The notes under the pieces were generated by a model, which saw nothing but the letters and a program-made list of their open reading frames with translations, was not told the origin of the DNA and ran no database searches. 64,000 nt of DNA. It comes from Candidatus Flexicrinis affinis (GTDB taxonomy: Bacteria > Chloroflexota > Anaerolineae > Aggregatilineales > Phototrophicaceae). The DNA lies in NCBI GenBank assembly GCA_016716525.1, contig JADJWE010000006.1:372001-436000 (forward strand), in the 5' to 3' direction. This document shows, piece after piece, positions 43,344-51,564 of this stretch; position 1 is the first letter of the stretch, and each line of letters begins with the position of its first letter. Made by a program: the position numbers and the translations under genes.

Positions 43344-43697
43344 ATGTTTGATCCGACCGATCCCTACACGCCGATGGACGTGAACGAGTACCGCGCCCTG
43401 CGCGAAGCCGGCACGCCGCACGTGCTGGTGGACGTGCGCGAGGTGTACGAATACGAAGAGGCGCGCATCCCCGGCTCTGTGCTCATGCCGCTGGACGAGA
43501 TCATGCACCGTGCCGACGAACTGGCCGCGCATCAGACGATCGTGCTGGTGTGCCGCAGCGGAGGGCGCAGCGCGATGGCGGCGTTCGGCCTGCGCGACGC
43601 CGGCCTGACCGAACACACGCTGTACAACCTCGAAGGCGGCGTGATGGCGTGGGTACAGGACGGCCACCCCTACGACTCCGGCCCCCACGGGCAGTGA
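43344..43697 (+). CDS. Rhodanese-like sulfurtransferase
   Basis: 117 aa single domain. The catalytic Cys is in LVCRSGGRSAMAAF, with VLVDVREVYEYEEARIPGS at the entry and NLEGGVMAWVQDGHP at the end, all typical of thiosulfate-type rhodaneses (PspE/GlpE). Cytoplasmic sulfur carrier. Own promoter not evident. Confidence 0.9.
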   Translation: MFDPTDPYTPMDVNEYRALREAGTPHVLVDVREVYEYEEARIPGSVLMPLDEIMHRADELAAHQTIVLVCRSGGRSAMAAFGLRDAGLTEHTLYNLEGGVMAWVQDGHPYDSGPHGQ

Positions 43698-43797
43698 TGA
43701 GTGGCGAGTGTTGAGGGATGAATAGGGGCGACTCGGTGGCTCGTCCCGCTGCGTCCAGTTCGGCCCTCCTCTAAGCGCCCAGCAGCGAGCTTCGTAG

Positions 43798-43817
43798 GGC
43801 CACGGCATGCCGTGGCC
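43798..43817. repeat. 20-bp perfect palindrome
   Basis: GGCCACGGCATGCCGTGGCC is fully self-complementary, in the context CGTAGGG...CGCCCGTAATAC. Related palindromes are common in intergenic DNA of this kind of genome. Confidence 0.7.
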
Positions 43818-43840
43818 GCCCGTAATACAGCGCGAGTCGA

Positions 43841-43953
43841 ACCTCACCCCGCGTCGCTGGCGCTCCGCCGCCCCTCTCCCAAAGGCGAGGGGCTGTCGTG
43901 TCCCGCGCGTGGTTTTCTCCCCTCTCCCTCGGGAGAGGGGCCGGGGGTGAGGT
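43841..43953. repeat. 113-nt structured intergenic unit with terminal inverted repeat
   Basis: Ends ACCTCACCCC / GGGGTGAGGT pair perfectly over 10 bp. Inside are CCCCTC...GAGGGG and CCCCTCTCCC/GGGAGAGGGG hairpins. MITE-like or folded-RNA element; no coding capacity. Confidence 0.6.
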
Positions 43954-43973
43954 TCTTTGGCGCCCGTCACCCG

Positions 43974-44130
43974 TAGCCTATCCATCGGCCCGGCGTTGAT
44001 TCGGCGGCGGACGCGCGCTGCTGCGCCCTGTCACGCCCCACGGTACAGTGAAGGCATCCGGTTGCTTGGAGCCGCGCGCCATGCCCGCCGTTCGATTCCC
44101 GATCCGCCCGTGGCTGTATCTTGCCGCTGC
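43974..44130 (+). repeat. Duplicated 5' end, membrane protein copy 1
   Basis: From cgtagcctatccatcggccc through the start codon and about 50 nt of coding sequence, nearly identical to 46984-47142. It includes the GGAG ribosome site. Confidence 0.85.
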
Positions 44131-45193
44131 CGCCGTTCTGCTGGCTGTGCCGCTGGCGCGGTATACCGATGACGGAAACGTGCTGGCCCTCTTGTGGTCG
44201 GGAATGTTGACGTTAACGCTTATCACTTACACAGAGATAACCACCTCAGTACGTCATGCCACGCGAATCCTATCTGCAGTCTACGGCCAACGTGACTTGC
44301 TGGTGCTGGCAGGATTCTCGATTGCTGGCGTACGCGGGGCAATCTGGTGCGATCTTTGGCACCGCGGTGGATGGGCATCGCTTTGTGCGCTGTGGGTAAG
44401 TCGTCTCGCTTTGGGACTAGCTCTGGCGCAGTATCTGCATCTTTACTTAGCGTACGTGCCGGATATTCCGCTTGCACAGCCCGTAAACCAAGCATTGACG
44501 CACCTCAACTTCATTAGCCACAACGGCCCTTACGAGACGCCTGTTCTCCGAAATCCATTGTGGTGGCAAGGGGTGGTCGCCGGATTAGGATTGGCATTAG
44601 TAATCCTTGCCGAAACCCATCTAATGATGGTGCTTGGAATGACCGTTTATATTCGGAACCGTCGGACGTGGCGCTGGGTGGGAGTGTTAGTGAGTGCGAC
44701 CCGTGTTGGAATCGCAGGATTCGCTCTTATTGGTCTCATCGCGTTTGCATGGCTAGAAGATCAGTTGGTACTGCCGCGACCTGTTCGCTGCACGACAATA
44801 GACGGCGGCAGCAACATTGAACTTGCTTGGCACCTTAGCGACGAAGACCGTGCACTTTGCCGCTGGAAGCTGCCGATCTATGTCGCTGCGCAGGCCTCCA
44901 CAGCCGCACAACTGGGCATGCTGACGTTACTCGACGGAGGTTCCTTAGCGGCAGCTGACATCATGCGAGTCACCCGAGCACGGCCGTTGACTGACACTTG
45001 GTTTGCCTTTGGGAGCCAATACGCCAGTACGAGCTCGTACTTCCCCCAATGGCATCGACCATTTAGTGGTGTCATGGTACCGATTCTGCGGCCATTTGCA
45101 GGTGTATTGTTCGCGTCGATGCTGACGTTAGCGGCTTCCGAAGCGTTGCTCGAATGGCTGCGCCGTCGCTACAGGTTACCGTCTTCAAGGTAA
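44081..45193 (+). CDS. Integral membrane protein, copy 1 of a duplicated pair
   Basis: 370 aa from ATG 44081 with GGAG 10 nt upstream. Opens MPAVRFPIRPWLYLAAAAVL. About six hydrophobic helices, plus an extracytoplasmic loop with paired Cys (VRCTTIDGGSN ... DEDRALCRW). The protein is unknown. The paralogue at 47093-48241 shares nearly all of the first 25 residues but then only the helix pattern. GC content looks lower than the surroundings in much of this gene. The 3' end overlaps the convergent gene by 25 bp. Confidence 0.75.
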   Translation: MPAVRFPIRPWLYLAAAAVLLAVPLARYTDDGNVLALLWSGMLTLTLITYTEITTSVRHATRILSAVYGQRDLLVLAGFSIAGVRGAIWCDLWHRGGWASLCALWVSRLALGLALAQYLHLYLAYVPDIPLAQPVNQALTHLNFISHNGPYETPVLRNPLWWQGVVAGLGLALVILAETHLMMVLGMTVYIRNRRTWRWVGVLVSATRVGIAGFALIGLIAFAWLEDQLVLPRPVRCTTIDGGSNIELAWHLSDEDRALCRWKLPIYVAAQASTAAQLGMLTLLDGGSLAAADIMRVTRARPLTDTWFAFGSQYASTSSYFPQWHRPFSGVMVPILRPFAGVLFASMLTLAASEALLEWLRRRYRLPSSR

Positions 45194-46803
45194 CGGCTGT
45201 AGAACAGAGTTGGCAACCATTCGAGGCTAGCGATATCACTATCAATAGACGTACCCAGATCAAGCTCACGCATGACTCCGGTTACACCATCACGGAGCAG
45301 CAGCGTCCGACCATCCGGTTTCACAACTGCCAGGTTGTGCGTATCTCGACTGAAGTCAAACGCATAGCCAGCGGTTACCTCGGGAAAGGACAATCGTTCC
45401 CGAGACGCCTCAACTACCGCGCACGTCTCCCGCGAAGTCCCATTGCACATGAGAGCTACGAAGTGCCACCGTGCTATCCACTTTGCATCGACGATGAAAG
45501 CGCTACCGAAAATATCGGCAGGAAATGCAACCTCCGCACGCGGCGCGAGCTGCACCAGACGCGGCGACTCGTAGGCGAGTAGAATCTGATCACCGGGGCT
45601 GAACTCGCCATCCGGAAGGATCTCTCCGCTCACAAGGTCGATGTGCTGCCGGCGACCATGCCTAGTGACCGAAAGATAGCGTCCTGTCTGCGAATAGCTA
45701 TGAACAGCGGTAACCCCTTCGTACGGCGACAACTGTGGTTCCGCGTTGGGCGTGAGCGCGTCCCATAGCCATAGTCCAACCTCATCGACAAAAGCCAGTA
45801 TTCTTCCATCCGGAGACCACGTGCCCAAATCGGGTTTGCCAGCATCGGCCGCGTCAAGTGCAGTCACGGCTGTATTCAATATGCCGGCCGGCTGCGAAAG
45901 TGAAAGACTCTGCCCCCAAGTCGTGTTAAAGACAGTAGAGATCACCGAGACCTTCCACCCAGAAGGCGACAGTTCCCATTCTGCAAGTACATTGCCTGAA
46001 GGTGGAAAAACCACGGCCACATTTCGAGTACTGCTTGATGCAGAGTCGGCAACGCCGATGTGAGCCGATTCGAGACCCGTATGCGACCACGCCGTGCATG
46101 GGGCGCTCCAGCATGCTTCGTTATGCCGGCCCAACCGATATAGTTCATCTTTTGACAATTCAACAGGCAGCGCGCCATCAATCGGCATCAGGTAGTGTCG
46201 CCCACTTTCCGCGGTAATGAGCAGCGGTGCTCGAAACGGCAAGTTAGTTTCAATGGATGCCTGCTGGCCGGTGCCGGGCACAGATAGGATTAGGTTGGTC
46301 AGCTGGGCTCGCGTGACGTTATGCGTCTCCATTTCAAGACTCTCTGGAGCGCGGAAGAGCGTCAGTTCCACCCGTGACTCAAGCGTTGGAAAACGTGCAA
46401 ATGAACCCAAGAAGCTAATTGTAGGTTTGTAGCTGCCGTCCTGCATGTGCCTAAGCAACATAATGACTTGGTCGCCAACCGCTAGAGAGGCTCCCATATA
46501 GAAGCAGCCACCGCCGAACCTTCGATCCCGGTTTGCGATGATGCCTGTTGCAGGCCACAGCGACACCAAGATTTCACTTGGGCCGGTATCGCCGTGGAGG
46601 TAAGTCTCCACGTGTAGATATAAGTTTTGTCCGGCATCATCCGTGACGGTAACACGACCATCAACAATAACGTCGGCAGCTTGAACCATAGAAACGAGTT
46701 CATAGCGCGGCCCGCCCCCGCTGCATGCGGCGGCAGGAGACGTCCACGCCAGCGCCAGCATCATGACCGTTACCGCCGAGAACACCGTCCATCCGCGCCG
46801 CAT
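45169..46803 (-). CDS. Secreted propeller-like protein, copy 1 of a duplicated pair
   Basis: 544 aa. Signal peptide MRRGWTVFSAVTVMMLALAW ending SPAAAC; Cys then SGGG. The N-terminal segment (VQAADVIVDGRVTVTDD) resembles NTR/OB-like barrels that begin with ACS. The C-terminal half has TolB/WD-like blades (GTWSPDGRILAFVDEVGLWLW). Function unknown. The signal peptide is almost identical to that of the paralogue at 48238-49875, but the mature parts differ widely. Confidence 0.75.
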   Translation of the reverse strand: MRRGWTVFSAVTVMMLALAWTSPAAACSGGGPRYELVSMVQAADVIVDGRVTVTDDAGQNLYLHVETYLHGDTGPSEILVSLWPATGIIANRDRRFGGGCFYMGASLAVGDQVIMLLRHMQDGSYKPTISFLGSFARFPTLESRVELTLFRAPESLEMETHNVTRAQLTNLILSVPGTGQQASIETNLPFRAPLLITAESGRHYLMPIDGALPVELSKDELYRLGRHNEACWSAPCTAWSHTGLESAHIGVADSASSSTRNVAVVFPPSGNVLAEWELSPSGWKVSVISTVFNTTWGQSLSLSQPAGILNTAVTALDAADAGKPDLGTWSPDGRILAFVDEVGLWLWDALTPNAEPQLSPYEGVTAVHSYSQTGRYLSVTRHGRRQHIDLVSGEILPDGEFSPGDQILLAYESPRLVQLAPRAEVAFPADIFGSAFIVDAKWIARWHFVALMCNGTSRETCAVVEASRERLSFPEVTAGYAFDFSRDTHNLAVVKPDGRTLLLRDGVTGVMRELDLGTSIDSDIASLEWLPTLFYSRYLEDGNL

Positions 46804-46945
46804 GTCCGCCTCCGTGTCGCCACTCCGCGATCTACGGGCAGTCTAACGCGAGGAGGTGCTACGCATCCCGAACGCCGCGGTGACGGATATTCGACGCGCC
46901 CGCTACGGCTGTGCGACGGTCAGCGACGACTCCGGCATGCCGTGG
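46740..46945. repeat. Duplicated start region, secreted protein copy 1
   Basis: About 200 bp, high identity to 49813-50012. Covers the signal-peptide codons, the start and upstream region on the minus strand, and the last codons of the glycosidase gene. Confidence 0.85.
46903..46941 (-). pseudogene. Remnant of the 3' end of a glycoside hydrolase gene
   Basis: On the minus strand this encodes GMPESSLTVAQP then stop, the exact C-terminus of the intact glycoside hydrolase at 49975-51405 (RPESSLTVAQP). It marks the edge of the tandem duplication. Confidence 0.8.
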
Positions 46946-46983
46946 CCGCAACGCCCCCTGATTCACACGCACGTTGTCGTGTC

Positions 46984-47142
46984 GTAGCCTATCCATCGGC
47001 CCGGCGTTGATTCGGCGGCGGACGCGCGCTGCTGCGCCGTGTCGTGTCCCCGCGCTACAGTCGCGGCATCCGGTTGCTTGGAGCCGCGCGCCATGCCCGC
47101 CGTTCGATTCCCGATCCGCCCGTGGCTGTATCTTGCCGCCGC
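46984..47142 (+). repeat. Duplicated 5' end, membrane protein copy 2
   Basis: Second copy of the block at 43974-44130. The offset between the two copies is 3010 bp. Confidence 0.85.
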
Positions 47143-48241
47143 CGGTCTGCTGGCTGTACCGCTGGCGCAGTACACCGACACGCCCGAGCAGCTTGCGGTT
47201 GTCGCGTTCGGGACGCTGCTCGTCACGCTTGCCGCACACGTCGAGGTACTGGGTGCGGTAAGGCGCAGTAGACTCCCGCAAATGCGCGGCCAGCCCGATC
47301 TGCTGCGCCTGTCCATGTTCCGTATCGGCCGCGCCGAGCGCGACGTATGGCGCGGCCTATGGCACAGCGGGCGCTGGACGGTCGTCGCCGCGCTGATCTT
47401 TGCTCGCTTCGCGCTGGCATTGGCGCTCGCCCACTACCTGTACCTGTTCTTCTTATACGTCCACAATGTACCGGTGATCGGCGACGGCCTCAACGCTCTG
47501 CTGCGAACGGTCAATTATTACGGCCAAAACGTTTACACTTATCCGCCATACCCACCGTCGGTTGTGTTTCTGGATGCCGCGGTATGGCAGAAGGCTCTGG
47601 CGGTTGCGCTAATCGCCGCCCTAACACTGGCCGAGGCCCGGTTCGTAATGATGCTCGGTCTGCTGCTTTGCACCGGCCCGCGCTGGCTTCAGCGCCACCT
47701 TGCCGGGGCCGCCGGGTTGATTCGGATCGCCATCGCCGGGGTCGGGGTGGTCGTCGCGCTGCAGCTCGCATTCGCCCCGTGGCTGCCTTACCAATGGATT
47801 ACTGCCCCGAGTATGATCTGCCTCGACAAACAGTCCGTTGCGGAAGAAATCTTCAGGCAAAGTTACTCGTGGTATTCGCAGCCATGCCGCGGAATCGCGC
47901 TTGAACGGGTCGTCATGGCTGGCGCAGAGGCCGTAATGCTGCTTGGCCTCACCCCGCTGGATGGCGCGATTCTGACCGCCACGAATGTCATGCGACCGCA
48001 GGTCGGTCGGGACGCTGCCGACGAGCGCGACGTGCTGCGAATGCACCATGAATTCGTCTATACGTCGTCTGCTCAACCGGGGCGATCTGCGCGACCCTAT
48101 GCGGTCACCGGGTTCAGCAACAGCCCGGTCTGGCTTACCGTTCGCATGACATTGGTCGTTTTCTCCAGTCTCGCCGCGTTGTTGATGGCAGTCATCGTCC
48201 TGCGGCAGGTGGTCCGGCGCAGGTTGTATCGGACGCGCTAG
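47093..48241 (+). CDS. Integral membrane protein, copy 2 of the duplicated pair
   Basis: 382 aa from ATG 47093. Starts MPAVRFPIRPWLYLAAAGLL as in copy 1. About six hydrophobic helices and an extracytoplasmic loop with two Cys (APSMICLDKQ ... SQPCRGIALE). It has a basic segment after helix 2 (VRRSRLPQMRGQ). The protein is unknown. Its 3' end overlaps the convergent secreted-protein gene by 4 bp. The GC content is higher than in copy 1. Confidence 0.75.
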   Translation: MPAVRFPIRPWLYLAAAGLLAVPLAQYTDTPEQLAVVAFGTLLVTLAAHVEVLGAVRRSRLPQMRGQPDLLRLSMFRIGRAERDVWRGLWHSGRWTVVAALIFARFALALALAHYLYLFFLYVHNVPVIGDGLNALLRTVNYYGQNVYTYPPYPPSVVFLDAAVWQKALAVALIAALTLAEARFVMMLGLLLCTGPRWLQRHLAGAAGLIRIAIAGVGVVVALQLAFAPWLPYQWITAPSMICLDKQSVAEEIFRQSYSWYSQPCRGIALERVVMAGAEAVMLLGLTPLDGAILTATNVMRPQVGRDAADERDVLRMHHEFVYTSSAQPGRSARPYAVTGFSNSPVWLTVRMTLVVFSSLAALLMAVIVLRQVVRRRLYRTR

Positions 48242-49875
48242 CGCCGGACCGGCATCGCGCCTTCGTATTCGGCATAGTACATCACTGCCGGCATCCACTC
48301 GACCGCAACGATGTCACCGTCGAGATGATGTCGAAAATTGAACCACGCGTGTTTGCCTGACGGTCCATCGCGCACCGACAGCGACTGATCATGCCCGACC
48401 ACGGCCAGACTCCCCGTATCTGCGCTGACGTCGAACGCATAGCCTTCGTATGGGACTGGCCGGTAGGCTGAACTATGCCGTTCAAGCGGAGTCGGCTCGG
48501 TCCAGTCCACAACCGCGCACGTCTCCCGTTCGCCTTCAATGCACATGAGCGCGGCGACGTGCCGATCATCGATCCAGACGGCCTCATGAACGACAGCGCG
48601 CCCATTGGTGATGACGTTGTCCTCCCCCTGCAGCACATACGAGACGGTCATCGGCCTGTGATACGGCAGAAACCGCCGGTCATCCGGGTTGAATGCCCCG
48701 TCAGCGAGCCGCTGCTCCGTGACGAGGTCAAGCCAAAATCGCTCGCCGTTTCGTTCAAGGCGCAGAAACCGGCCCGTGCGCGAGAACTGCAGAACCTCGT
48801 CGGCTTCAACTTCAAGGCGCGTCGTGGCGTCGGAGTCCGTATACACGTCCCACAACCACACGCCGACATCGTCGACATACGCAAGAACCCGTCCGTCGGG
48901 CGACCATGCGCCAAGATTGAAGCGACCCGCCACGTCGTCGATCCGTACCTCGATGGACCAGCGGTTCGGAAGCGCTTCAGGATTCGGGGTAAACGGATAT
49001 TGGGGGCGCACCTCGATTCGGGTTATGCCATTTTCGTTCAACCAGCGGGCAGATGCTTCATTCCCGGGCGAAAGCAAAGAGTACTGCGCTGGAATGTCCG
49101 ACCTCATCACGTTGATATGCGGGATATCGTCGACACGGACCAGATTCCCCTGTGCTGCTGCCGTGAACCAACATCCATCACATGTTGCATAACGAAACGC
49201 GCTCAACCATTGGGATCGATTTACGATCCGCTGCGGCCGTGCCGAGTCGACCGGCAGGATGTACACCGAACCTTGATCGGTCGCGATAAGCAGGGCGTTG
49301 AGCCGGGGTTGAGAGACGTCGTACGGATCGCCCAGTCCCATGCCCTCGGCAGATAGGAACAGGTCGATCAACTCCTCGCGCCCGAGCGAAAGGTTCTGGA
49401 CCGGACCATCGGGCGTCAGCGACGCATTGAGGGTAATCCGGGAGTCCCGGTTTGGGAACGCGCCGAATGTGAAATACTGGTGCGTTATGACGATATACGT
49501 TCCATCGAACCCGTGGCGCAGCAGCAGTACGACGTCGCTGCCGACCGTGAAAGGAACCGGCTCCGGTCCACAGGAGTAGCTCGACCGGTAATCCCGGTTA
49601 TATACGATGCCTTCCGGCGTATTTTGCACGGCCAGCAGCATGGCAGGAGGCGCGACTCTATTGAGGCCGCGTCTGACCTTGATGACGGCGTTCAACGCCG
49701 AGTCGTCAACCTCGAGGACTTTGCCATGAACGATCAGATCGATGTCGTCACGCGCGAGATCCGTACTCAGAACGAATCGCGTCGGACCCCCGCTGCACGC
49801 CGCCGCCGGTGACGTCCACGCCAGCGCCAGCATCACGACCGTTACCGCCGAGAGCACCGTCCATCCGCGCCGCAT
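48238..49875 (-). CDS. Secreted propeller-like protein, copy 2 of the duplicated pair
   Basis: 545 aa. Signal peptide MRRGWTVLSAVTVVMLALAW, then SPAAACSGG. An NTR-like N-terminal segment (DDIDLIVHGKVLEVDD) with paired Cys (SSYSCGPEP), a CDGCW pair in the middle, and TolB/WD-like blades (GAWSPDGRVLAYVDDVGVWLW) in the C-terminal half. Function unknown. It probably works with the convergent membrane protein, since both were duplicated together. Confidence 0.75.
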   Translation of the reverse strand: MRRGWTVLSAVTVVMLALAWTSPAAACSGGPTRFVLSTDLARDDIDLIVHGKVLEVDDSALNAVIKVRRGLNRVAPPAMLLAVQNTPEGIVYNRDYRSSYSCGPEPVPFTVGSDVVLLLRHGFDGTYIVITHQYFTFGAFPNRDSRITLNASLTPDGPVQNLSLGREELIDLFLSAEGMGLGDPYDVSQPRLNALLIATDQGSVYILPVDSARPQRIVNRSQWLSAFRYATCDGCWFTAAAQGNLVRVDDIPHINVMRSDIPAQYSLLSPGNEASARWLNENGITRIEVRPQYPFTPNPEALPNRWSIEVRIDDVAGRFNLGAWSPDGRVLAYVDDVGVWLWDVYTDSDATTRLEVEADEVLQFSRTGRFLRLERNGERFWLDLVTEQRLADGAFNPDDRRFLPYHRPMTVSYVLQGEDNVITNGRAVVHEAVWIDDRHVAALMCIEGERETCAVVDWTEPTPLERHSSAYRPVPYEGYAFDVSADTGSLAVVGHDQSLSVRDGPSGKHAWFNFRHHLDGDIVAVEWMPAVMYYAEYEGAMPVRR

Positions 49876-50012
49876 GTCCGCCTCCGCATCGCCAAAACGC
49901 GATCTACGGGCAGTCTAACGCGAATAGGAGCTACGCATCCCGAACGCGCCGGTGACGGATATTCGACGCACCTGCTACGGCTGTGCGACGGTCAGCGACG
50001 ACTCCGGCCTGC
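49813..50012. repeat. Duplicated start region, secreted protein copy 2
   Basis: Counterpart of 46740-46945. It runs into the 3' end of the intact glycosidase gene, showing which copy lies at the original position. Confidence 0.85.
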
Positions 50013-51405
50013 CGGCCTGCCACGCCAGCGCGCGCCCGCCCACGGTGAGCGTCACGTCCCCCGGCGGCAGCAGCACGATCAGCGGGGGGCCGCCGACGGC
50101 ACATCCGTCGCGCTCGTCGCAGGTCGCCCCGGGCAGCGCATGCTCACCGTCCGGCGCGGCCACGCGCAAATCCCCTTCGAGGTCCATCACGTACGCCTTG
50201 CCGTCCGGTCCGTCGACCGTCACCGAAGCGGCCGAGGCCGTGCGCGCCCACGCGATCAGCACCTGCCCGCCGCCACGTTCGAGCCGCACCGCGTAGACCT
50301 CCGGCGTGGTCGCCCATGCCGTGCGCTCGATTCCTTGCAGCACGTCGATCAACGCGCGGTAGGTGTGGTACGCCGGCCGCGGCGGATGATCGTCGCGCCC
50401 CGGCGTCAGCAGGCCGAACGTCTCGATCCCAGCCTCGGCGTTCTGATCCCACAGCTTGTACACCGACATGCGCTGCACCCCGCTTGCCAGCGCCAGCGAT
50501 GTCGCCTGCACGAGGAACGCCTGCTGCTGCTGGAGGTTCACCTGAAACTGCGGGCGCGTCACCAGCCACGCCGGATCGAGGTTGGGCGACGTGTTGTACT
50601 CGTTGATCCAGATCGGCTTGTCGCTGAGGCCGTAGCGGTCGAGCAGCTCCTGCATCTTGCCGACCACGAACGGGATGCTCTCGCTGCGGAAGTAGATGTG
50701 CAGGCTAAGCGCGTCGAAGTAGTAGCCGTTGGCGGCCGCGTCCGGGTCGGCCATGATGCGCTCGAACAGCCGATCGAGGTACAGCCGCCGGCCGAAGTTC
50801 ACATCGTGCCAATAGGTCGTGCCGGCCAGATGCACGCGCGCCGCCGGATTGCCCTGCCGCGCCGCCAGATACGCCGTCTTGAGGATGTTGAAGTAGTCCT
50901 CGACCTCGCCGTCGAACTCGAAGCCGTAGGTTTCGCGGTCGATGTCAGGCTCGTTGAGGATGACGAAGCGGTGCACGCCGCGCGGAGCGTAGTATTCTGC
51001 GGCCTTGCGCATGAACGCCGCCCATACGTTGCCGGGGTCGTCCGGCGGCAAGTCGAGGCCGCGCGGCACACCGATCCCCGGCTGACCGTCGGTGGCCCAC
51101 GCCGGCACGTGCTTGATCACCGCCACGACCTCGCGGTTGCAGTCGGACGCGGCGCGCAGCCAGCGGTCATCCACGTTCAGCGTGTACCAGTCGTCCGGGC
51201 CATTCGGCTGGTGCTGCCCCCAGTCGAAGATGATCCGCTCCCACCCTACGCCGAGGTCGCATGCGACATCCGGGAACCACATCGCTTCGACAATGCCGAA
51301 CGGGTTCTGTCCGTCGGCCGGGGTGGCGGGCGGAAGGTTGCCTTGCGCGGCGGGTGTCAGGGCGATCAGGGTGAGCAGCAGGGCGGCAGCAATCGTGCGC
51401 GGCAT
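49975..51405 (-). CDS. Secreted clan GH-A glycoside hydrolase-like protein
   Basis: 476 aa from ATG 51405, which begins a signal peptide (MPRTIAAALLLTLIALTPAAQG); the frame is open further upstream but is antisense to the next gene. TIM-barrel glycosidase features: VHRFVILNEPDIDRETYGF with the putative acid/base Glu, and KPIWINEYNTSP with the putative nucleophile Glu. DALSLHIYFRSES lies between. A C-terminal beta domain follows. Resembles GH5/GH39-type enzymes; substrate not predictable. Its C-terminus is duplicated as a 12-codon remnant at 46903. Confidence 0.82.
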   Translation of the reverse strand: MPRTIAAALLLTLIALTPAAQGNLPPATPADGQNPFGIVEAMWFPDVACDLGVGWERIIFDWGQHQPNGPDDWYTLNVDDRWLRAASDCNREVVAVIKHVPAWATDGQPGIGVPRGLDLPPDDPGNVWAAFMRKAAEYYAPRGVHRFVILNEPDIDRETYGFEFDGEVEDYFNILKTAYLAARQGNPAARVHLAGTTYWHDVNFGRRLYLDRLFERIMADPDAAANGYYFDALSLHIYFRSESIPFVVGKMQELLDRYGLSDKPIWINEYNTSPNLDPAWLVTRPQFQVNLQQQQAFLVQATSLALASGVQRMSVYKLWDQNAEAGIETFGLLTPGRDDHPPRPAYHTYRALIDVLQGIERTAWATTPEVYAVRLERGGGQVLIAWARTASAASVTVDGPDGKAYVMDLEGDLRVAAPDGEHALPGATCDERDGCAVGGPPLIVLLPPGDVTLTVGGRALAWQAGRPESSLTVAQP

Positions 51406-51564
51406 ACGTCCGTGGGATCTCCGGCTATCGACCGGCAGCAGTGTACCACGCGCCCGACACCAATTGAATCGTAGGCCAATCGTCAGCACCTCACCCCTAG
51501 TATGAGGCGTGGAGTGTTTTATGATACGGTCAAGGAAACGTTCCATGTAAGGAGTCTCGGGGAC

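Larger units (their letters stand above)
43698..44080. other. Intergenic region rich in repeats
   Basis: 383 nt without a gene. It contains the perfect palindrome at 43798-43817, a 113-nt structured unit bounded by ACCTCACCCC / GGGGTGAGGT (43841-43953), and, from about 43974, the start of the tandem-duplicated block described below. Confidence 0.6.
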
